This document shows positions 56,406 through 64,000 of a stretch of 64,000 nt of DNA, one piece after another. The position numbers and the translations under genes were made by a program. The DNA lies in assembly GCA_964057225.1 (NCBI GenBank), contig OZ059894.1, positions 8,938,131 through 9,002,130 on the forward strand, given 5' to 3'. Under the pieces are notes generated by a model. That model saw nothing but the letters and a program-made list of their open reading frames with translations. It searched no databases and had not been told where the DNA came from. Numbering within the stretch: position 1 is the first letter of the stretch; each line of letters starts with the position of its first letter. The stretch comes from Auanema rhodensis (Eukaryota; Nematoda; Chromadorea; Rhabditida; Rhabditidae).

Positions 56406-59398
56406 TCTTTTCTACTTTACTTTCTTTCTTTCTTCTCCTAATGTTTTGTCAATATCGAAATCTTTGAGTCCTCTCATCTGGATCATCATCCTAACATCCG
56501 ATTGGTTTGTAATAAGATAAGACGAGTCAACCAATATTGAACGGTACCCACTTGAGACATCTACCACGGCAGTGAGTACGACCATTAAGTAATCGAGAAA
56601 AAAAAACGTTTGTGAAATTTGCCTCAATGAAACAGACAATTTTTCATAATTAGTCATTAGCTTAATCTCATTGCAAAAGCTTTCGTCATTCAATTAGAGA
56701 TGGATATACCGGCTTGGTCGAGATGTTGAGTGCTTTTCCTCAATTATTTTGACTTGAAATTCACTCAGAAGCTCAAACAATCATCAGAAACTTGTACTGC
56801 AGACGAGGAATCTAAAAAGAGATCACGTCCAATGGTTTGTACTGCACTCATGAAAATATAAAAATTGAATTTCGTGCTCTAAATCTCATGACTTCCGTTT
56901 TCCCACCAATACTCAAGAAGATATTCCTCATTATATCTTGCAGAAGTCTTAAATCTCTTCTGAGCCTATAAAGAAAACATATTACGGAAGTATCCAAATT
57001 TGTCACAACAATTGCAAAAAATGTTTGAAAATAGGCTCTTTCAGCCGTTCTAAGCTGATTAAACAGCTTGGATGGCAAGTTAAATCTTTATAGCCTTTTC
57101 TGCACTTATTTTCATAACTCACCTTTTAGCAAAAAAAAACTTCTGAAGAGCATCAATGCTATATTCCCTTTTCGTTTCTCAACCACTCACTCTTACTCAC
57201 TATTATCAAGTTTACTTCTCTTCTCCAAGAATCATGTTTATATATCTTTAGTTATTGGTGATATTGATAAATAAACAAGGTTGACAACGAAAATGGCAAC
57301 CAACATGGCCACATCAAGCTAGATGTCATTCCAAGAATAAGGAAAATGCCAAACTAATATCAGTTTTATATTCATATACGAATATAGTATAGTAAGTTTA
57401 AGAAGAAAGAGAGCACTCCTTTCGTATTATTTCAAATTTACTTCCCAAATTCAATTTTTCGTCTGTTTCTTAAGCGAAAAAAATTCTTAAAAAGAAGGAA
57501 CAAAGACTTAATCTTTTGAATTTTATTTTAATTAAACTATTTAGTCTAACAATCGTCTCATCTGACAATAAAAACTCTGACTAACGTTGAACTTGATTAT
57601 TTCTGAGAAAACATTGATATCTGCCATCTGATGCCAGCTTGATGATACAGATGAGTAATCACGAGTGAAGTAGATCACAATCACAAACCATTAAAACTGT
57701 TGTTTATTTTCCGTTTTATATGTTTTTTTCTTAACTAAATAATATACATAATACATGTATATATATATATATATAATCCAGTAGCTAAGTAACGTTAAAC
57801 TGAATCAACTTTGTCACTTTTTCCAGCATATTCCTTGCCCGCCTTATCATCTTAGCTTGTCCAATCTCTCATTGCATAGACATCTTGTTAAAATAACATT
57901 TCAGGGAAAGAAACACACACGTATCAATTAACTAACTAACTAACTTTTCGTCATTTAGATTCTAAAAATATTTTTTTTTCCATTTTATTTCTTCTAATGC
58001 TGTTCTTTTTACAATTTTTTTCTCCTCAAATTCGTGTTTTATCCTCTTGTTTTCATATCAATGACACAGTTTAAAGAAAAACTTTGCTAATAACTTTGTT
58101 TCAGTTGCAATTTTGAAAATCAAACAAAAACACTGTGATAAATCACTTCTGACATACGGTTGCAACACTGATTTGGAAAGTTTTTTTTTCAATTTTTCAT
58201 GTATTTTTTATTTAATTTTCCGTTTATATGAATAAGTTCGTAAAGGCAACATGCTATAAATTTTTTTTATATATGTATATGCATGTACATGCACATGTGG
58301 CTATACGGTTCAATGCTCTTTCAGTTTCTTGCTAAACTTCTTACCTTTGGTTTATCTTGATTTTTCAATTTTTTCTTTTTGAAATTTCGTTTGTATGTTT
58401 TATTTCCTAGAAAGTACTGAGCTTAAAACTTATTCTCAACCTTTTCAGCATTTAAAGCTTAAAACTGTATCTCTTCTAGTTGTCTATATAGGAAACTTTC
58501 CGGTAAAAAAACGTCTCAAATGAAAAATGGATGAATTGTGGAGTGAAGGATGGAATCCAAGAATGAAAGAGAGAGAAAAGGAGAGTTTGCAATGAGCAAT
58601 GAGCCAAAGAGTGTATTCAACCGGCTGTCCCTGTGTTGTCGTAACAACACGGCCGCGATTCAAAGCATTAAGCTTGGACGTTGGAGGTTCACATATCCTC
58701 ACCTGTTGCCGTTTTGCTTTCATTTCTCACTCATTCATTTGCTTTCTCTTTCTTTTCTTATCCTTTTCCTTTTGTTCTGTCCTTCATCTTCTCTTTTCTC
58801 TGATACCAACTCATGTCCGGAACTAAATTTCTAAATTCTAACACCTTTCCAAACTTTTTCCTCTCGCCAATCGGATATGCCAACATCGTGCTTTGCGTGT
58901 CTTTGCTCATCTGTTTGAGATCCCGTCATGTTACTTTGATGACGTTCAGAATATCAAGTTCTGAAGTATCTCACGTGGCTTACTTCTTCTTCCTTTTCTG
59001 ACAACTCAAAATCCTTCATCTTCATTGCCTATATTCACTATTCGAATCAATTTCGAATTAAAATTTCAACTTGTCTATGTTTGTCGTCCATCGAATGTCA
59101 TTTGAAGTAAAGCTATATTAGGAGTCTGTATCTCAAAACTGCAAAAGCAAACTTCTAAAACTGACAGCAGATTGTGAATTAACTGCAAACAAAATAAGAA
59201 AAATGTTTCAAATAAGGAATTATCCAATGAAAATTTGAAATTTTAAGCTTTCTATTCTTAACCATTATTCATATTTACAATCTGTTTTTGCCAATCCTCA
59301 GAAGTTGTCAAGAAGTAAAAGAAATAAATTTGCAAAGGACAGTGGCAAAAACAGTGTTAATAGAATTTGAGTGATAATGAGATGTTAACGGAACAAAT

Positions 59399-59399
<1 letters not shown>

Positions 59400-59443
<44 letters not shown>

Positions 59444-59449
59444 AGAGAA
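59400..59449. repeat. (GA)n microsatellite
   Basis: GA repeat of about 36 bases followed by GAAAGAGAAAGAGAAG. Confidence 0.95.
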
Positions 59450-60242
59450 GACGAATCAATGGTAATGTTGATATGATAGCAACTAAATAAAAGTATTATT
59501 CAATTTGCTTTATTAATTTATTTATTTCTTGTCTTGCTTCCGCCAAAATATCTGATGTTACTGCGGGTATCATTTAGTCAGATTGTAGGCATTTTGAATA
59601 GAATATAAATCAGAGGAAGCAATGAGAAGTAGCTGTGGCTGTGCCTAACGGTCTGCCTATCTATCGTCCTGTCTCTGTGTTGTAGCTCATGCGGTGCTTT
59701 TTCAACAACAAAATCAACAAACAATAAGATTGTGATGATACGTGGTTTAAGCTAAGGATCTTTGCAAATCTCCCAGGCTTTTCCTCAACACTACCTATCT
59801 CTCGGTCTCGCTGTTACGTATACTCTATGTTTCTATCTCTTTTTCTCTGGCTACCTTTTTCTCTCTCTTTCTCTCTACCTCTCCCTCTTTCCTTCTTCTC
59901 CCTCTCTGTAGCTGTTTCCTTTCATTTTCTTGATGATATTGGTTTCATCTGGCTGCTTTTTTGTGCTCATCTCTTTCATTTCTTTTGACTAATTACAATT
60001 GTTATATTAAATTTCTATTTCAGTTTTTTTAGTTTTTCTCCTCATTTTTTCTTTCTTTTTAATCGTTTGTCGTTGTGTTTTTCTGGTCCAATCTCGTAAA
60101 CCATACTCTTATCTACATACATTCACATACATATGTTAATCAGAACTTCAATCGAACTTCACAGCTTGTGTCTTCATCTATTTTCACTTTCCACACTTTG
60201 TCAATCTAGTGTATCAATATGCTTGTTCTCTTGAGCAAAGGG

Positions 60243-60275
60243 CACACACACACACACACACACACATACACACAG
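60243..60275. repeat. (CA)n microsatellite
   Basis: CA repeat interrupted once by ATA, ending in CACACAG, which would also serve as the acceptor of the exon-like segment that follows. Confidence 0.9.
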
Positions 60276-60396
60276 ATAAGAGTAGATGATCCCCTAGACG
60301 CTTACACACATGCTGCTCATGTCTTCTACAGAATGAAAGAGTATCAGCAAATTCTTAAGTTAGTTCACCATCAACTTCAAAAGTCCCTCCTTCCCT

Positions 60397-60398
<2 letters not shown>

Positions 60399-60453
<55 letters not shown>
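60399..60453. repeat. (CT)n microsatellite
   Basis: About 27 CT units running directly into TTCCTCAG, an acceptor-like sequence. Confidence 0.95.
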
Positions 60454-60456
<3 letters not shown>

Positions 60457-62301
60457 TCAGATTCTGAAAAATGAAACAACACATTGGAAAGAATACATTA
60501 GTTATGAACAAGATCACTTCCAATAGCACACATAATACGTAAGAATAATCTTCCATTTCAATTTTTCCCTGAATTTTTGAATTTTTTTTGCCTTTTTTGT
60601 CAAAAACAATTTTCATATACATAAACGATTTGTGTCAATTGAAAATAAAAAAAGAGAAGATTTCACTCTATCTTATCTACATCGTTTTCTTCATTTTCTT
60701 CTTCATTTTGTCGTAGACTTTGAAACTCAACAGCTGTCTAGACAATAAAGAATCTCACAAGCAAAAAAATGTCAATCTGGATCTACATACATACATATAT
60801 ATTATATTCCTGCTTTTTGATTAGAAAATTAAAAATAAATCAAATTAATGTATTCGACTTGTATTGACAATGTGAAAATCTTTTTTTCCAATACTTTATG
60901 AAAAGAAAAAAAAGAAAAAGAGAGACACTTATAGAGAGAGAGAGAGAAAAAGAAAGAGAGATGAAAACTTTTTTTTTCATATTCTTGAGGTAAATAGCAC
61001 ATGAATAAATGAACCCTGCCTTTTCCGGTTTCCGTAATACCTCACAAACTTTAGATTTCTCTTTTCCGTTCATAAAATGAAAGAAAGAGAGTGAGAAGGT
61101 AAGAGAGAATGAAAAAGAGAAAACGAAAACCTACCAAGTCGATTTGGTTATGTATACGTCTCGAATGCCTATCATCAACAAATCAGTTTGACATGAAGCA
61201 AAAGAGGGAGACGCGGTAAACTGGAGGTAATAAGTGAAATGAGAAAGGAAGAGATTGAGATATATATGTATATATATAGAGAGAGAAAGAGGAAGATAGA
61301 AAGGGAAAGAGGAAAAGAGTAAGATAAAGAGAGAGAGAGAGATTGTAGAAATCATATTATCTTTGCTCATTTTCTTTTTATCATCTTACCTATAGATGCA
61401 AATCTAATACTATTTTTTCTAATTTTCCAGTTATGCTAACTTCATGCTGCTTTCGCAGAAAAATTAGCAAAAAAAATCCAAAGCAGAACTTATTCTGAAG
61501 TGCTCTTCTTGAACATCATGCATTTTTTATGTTTGTTGTAGCTTATAGCCTTAAGGTGGCTATCCGTGCCGTTATGGTTCACAAGCGTGTGAAAACAACG
61601 TACAAGTTTTATAAAGAGAACGTTGTAAAACAAAAAAATATCTCTAATATTAGCTATACTAAATATTTTATTAATTATATTAATTTAAAATAATAGAAAC
61701 ATACCTATATGTAAGTTTAATATAAATAAATATTAAATTAATAAATAACTCAGCCACCTGTTTTATGAAAAGAATCAATATATATATTATATATACTATA
61801 ATATGCTTCTTCTATGTATAGTATATATATATATTTTTTATTTTATTATTTTGAAAATTAAACCAAATAATAAAAATAATAAAAGGAAAAAAGAAAATCA
61901 ACCGTTCTCATCAATTTTCAGTTAAAAAATAAAAAAAATAATTTTTTTTTTGAAATAGCTAATCACACACGTCACGTAAGCACACGTGAACTTTTACATA
62001 TACACATAGTTGTATGTTTATATATTCTAATGCATAGTTTTTGAGAATATTGAATGAATAATAAAGTTATTTCCTCTTCTACTTTTCGATGCAATTCACG
62101 ATAATAGCATTGAATTTGTTTCAGAAATTATAGTTTTCTTTCATATTCCTTTAAACCATATTTTTCTAAAATCTTTACTCTTTTTCCTATTACTAGCTAG
62201 CTAGATATCCTTTACATGGCATGCTTATGGATTGTATATACATGTATGTCTGTCTGTCTGTACATATAATTTTTTCTTTTAACTATATGTATATACATAT
62301 A

Positions 62302-62344
<43 letters not shown>
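62302..62344. repeat. (TA)n microsatellite
   Basis: About 21 TA units, within a wider stretch of TATATGTATATA-type sequence from 62.2 to 62.7 kb. Confidence 0.95.
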
Positions 62345-62347
<3 letters not shown>

Positions 62348-64000
62348 TATTTGTGTTAAAGCTATATATGACTAACATCTTTTCCTAAATGTATCCATTT
62401 ATCTAAATCATTCAACTATATTTTGACATCTTCTTATGTTTTTTTTTTGTTAAAAAACGAAATAACTATTTATGAGAAGAAAAATAAAAAATAATATTAT
62501 TTTCTTAATTATATCATATAGTTTATTAAGATTTTGAACATAAATATATATTTCTACTAAGAATATACTATACCTATATGTAGATACATATATGCATGTA
62601 CATACATACATATATCTAACTCTTAAAAAATAATTTTTAAAATAATAAATAGATAAGTATGTTAGTATGTACGTATGTATATACGAAAAATTGAAAAATT
62701 ATCTTTCATTCATTCCATTTTTATTAATAATATGTGTCTATATAACTATATCTCATATTACTAAAGCCGTGCTTAATCTGTTTATTGCGTTTCATGAATG
62801 ATCTGATTTTTAACTTTCAATTATTTTATCTTTTGATTTTCTAAATTATGCAATAACAAATAACATAACTATACCTATATACGATTATAATTTCATTCTC
62901 AATCAAGTACAGCTTTTTTCGATATTTTCCTTCTTCTTCTTCTTCTTTTTTTTTTCTTTTTTTTTTTGCATTTTGGTTTCAATAATGCTGCTCTTCCTTT
63001 GAAAATCCATGTGAAATTCAAGCAATTTTTTGAGTATTTCTATTACAATTTCACGAGAAATAGACACATTATCGAGCTTGTTGCCACATTTGATCTATTA
63101 CGCTTGAAACATTAGAAAAATTCTGAAATACATCCATGAATTCATCAACAATGAGCATTTATAACACAATTATATTTATTTTTTGCCAATATTTTATATA
63201 AACCGTATGAAATGCGGAACAATGTGTTATCAAATCAAATCATACGTTTTTTAGATGTTATGTTTTAAAAGGAAAAAGATATATTATCTAATCACCTAGG
63301 ACAGAATTGATGTTAAAATTTTCTGAAAAAAGAAAAGAAAAAACTTCTGTTCGGGCTGCATGCTGAGTGCACTTGAGAATTGACGGTCGAAAAAGTAATG
63401 TCAACAATGTCGAGACGTACGTGAAAAGCTCAATAAATCCTTGACTGATAAACGTTTCCGCATGATCTATCATGATTTGAACAAAGATTATATTGAAGTT
63501 TCCATATACTTTAATAATCCAATCTAAGATCTACTGGATGAAAAAGGAAGCGGAAGTCAAATTTAAGCTTGAACATGAACATGAACGCCTTTCAAATATA
63601 AATTAAACAGAAAAAAAGCTTTGGCACTTACAGCTTCCACCTTACTACTCTGTGATTTAATAAGAAAAATATTATTATGTAACAATTTCTATAGTTTCCT
63701 GATGCGGTTTGTCTTTTCCTTTTCCATTTCTTCCATCTCATCTATCTCAGCTGTGTCAGCTCACGTCTTCTTCGGTTACCAGTGTAGACCAAATAAGGAA
63801 AGTGAATAAGGGGTGGTAAGATAGATGATGGAAAGGATGATGGCTTGAATTAATGGGCTTCTATGCAGTCCATTAGTCTACCACCATGTGCATTCAGTTT
63901 TTACGTGAAATGGCTGAATATTTTCACAATATTTCAGTCATTTTTTGATATCGAAAGCGTCATGTCAAAGCTGCTGCCAAGTAGCTGTCTCATATTTTTC

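Larger units (their letters stand above)
46956..64000. other. 17-kb gene-poor, pyrimidine-rich stretch
   Basis: After the cathepsin Z 3' flank (AATAAA at 47159-47164) no complete gene could be assembled to the end of the window. The plus strand is rich in T and CT repeats, and a few short segments carry exon-like splice borders (47443-47467, 49814-49822, 60276-60354, 61546 onward). This pattern would suit introns or the 5' domain of a plus-strand gene that continues beyond the window, but no exon chain could be proven. Confidence 0.5.

Noticed and set aside
58550-58730. GC-richer patch open in three frames, one reading LDVGGSHIL like a channel T1 domain
   Set aside because: The match is only a few residues, no suitable donor follows, and other frames are equally open.
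1-64000. Search for CRISPR arrays, prokaryotic operons, integrases, transposases or viral genes
   Set aside because: None seen; repeats are simple microsatellites and all recognised genes are animal genes with introns.

Overview
This window is nuclear DNA of a nematode. The evidence is the gene architecture: many small exons separated by introns of mostly 40-60 bases with GT...TTTTAG or TTTCAG ends, start codons placed just after splice-acceptor-like sequence (as expected for spliced-leader trans-splicing), and animal-only gene families. The DNA is AT-rich and full of (GA)n/(CT)n microsatellites. I cannot fix the species; a rhabditid-type nematode fits best.

Genes occur in three clusters, read here exon by exon. 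Cluster 1 (1.6-14.4 kb): an unrecognised 143-residue protein (minus); a Ly6/uPAR-domain surface protein (minus, six exons, 4133-6266); a secreted Pro/Ala/Cys-rich repeat protein (plus, 8162-9199); a secreted endonuclease/exonuclease/phosphatase (EEP) protein (plus, 10525-11913) with a tRNA-Met(CAT) gene antisense in one intron; a second Ly6 protein with a GPI-anchor-like tail (plus, 12255-13390); and a calcitonin/DH31-type neuropeptide precursor (minus, 13997-14372).

Cluster 2 (17.6-28.1 kb): signal recognition particle receptor beta (minus) just downstream of an unrecognised 71-residue gene (minus, possible operon); a ZIP9/SLC39A9-type zinc transporter (plus), divergent from that pair; and an IRF2BP-family zinc-finger/RING protein (minus, nine exons, with a 3.5-kb intron), convergent with the transporter.

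Cluster 3 is one gene, a cathepsin Z (X)-type cysteine carboxypeptidase (plus, 44049-46955, fifteen exons), with an acidic pro-region about six times longer than usual.

Two long gene-poor stretches flank it (28.1-44.0 kb and 47.0-64.0 kb). They carry microsatellites, GC-richer patches that could be exons, repeated E-box motifs and inverted repeats. The plus strand is mostly purine-rich in the first and pyrimidine-rich in the second. No bacterial operon, CRISPR array, transposase or viral gene was seen. The most interesting items are the enlarged cathepsin Z pro-region, the calcitonin-type peptide, the hairpin-rich island at 9.64-9.90 kb, and the two gene deserts.
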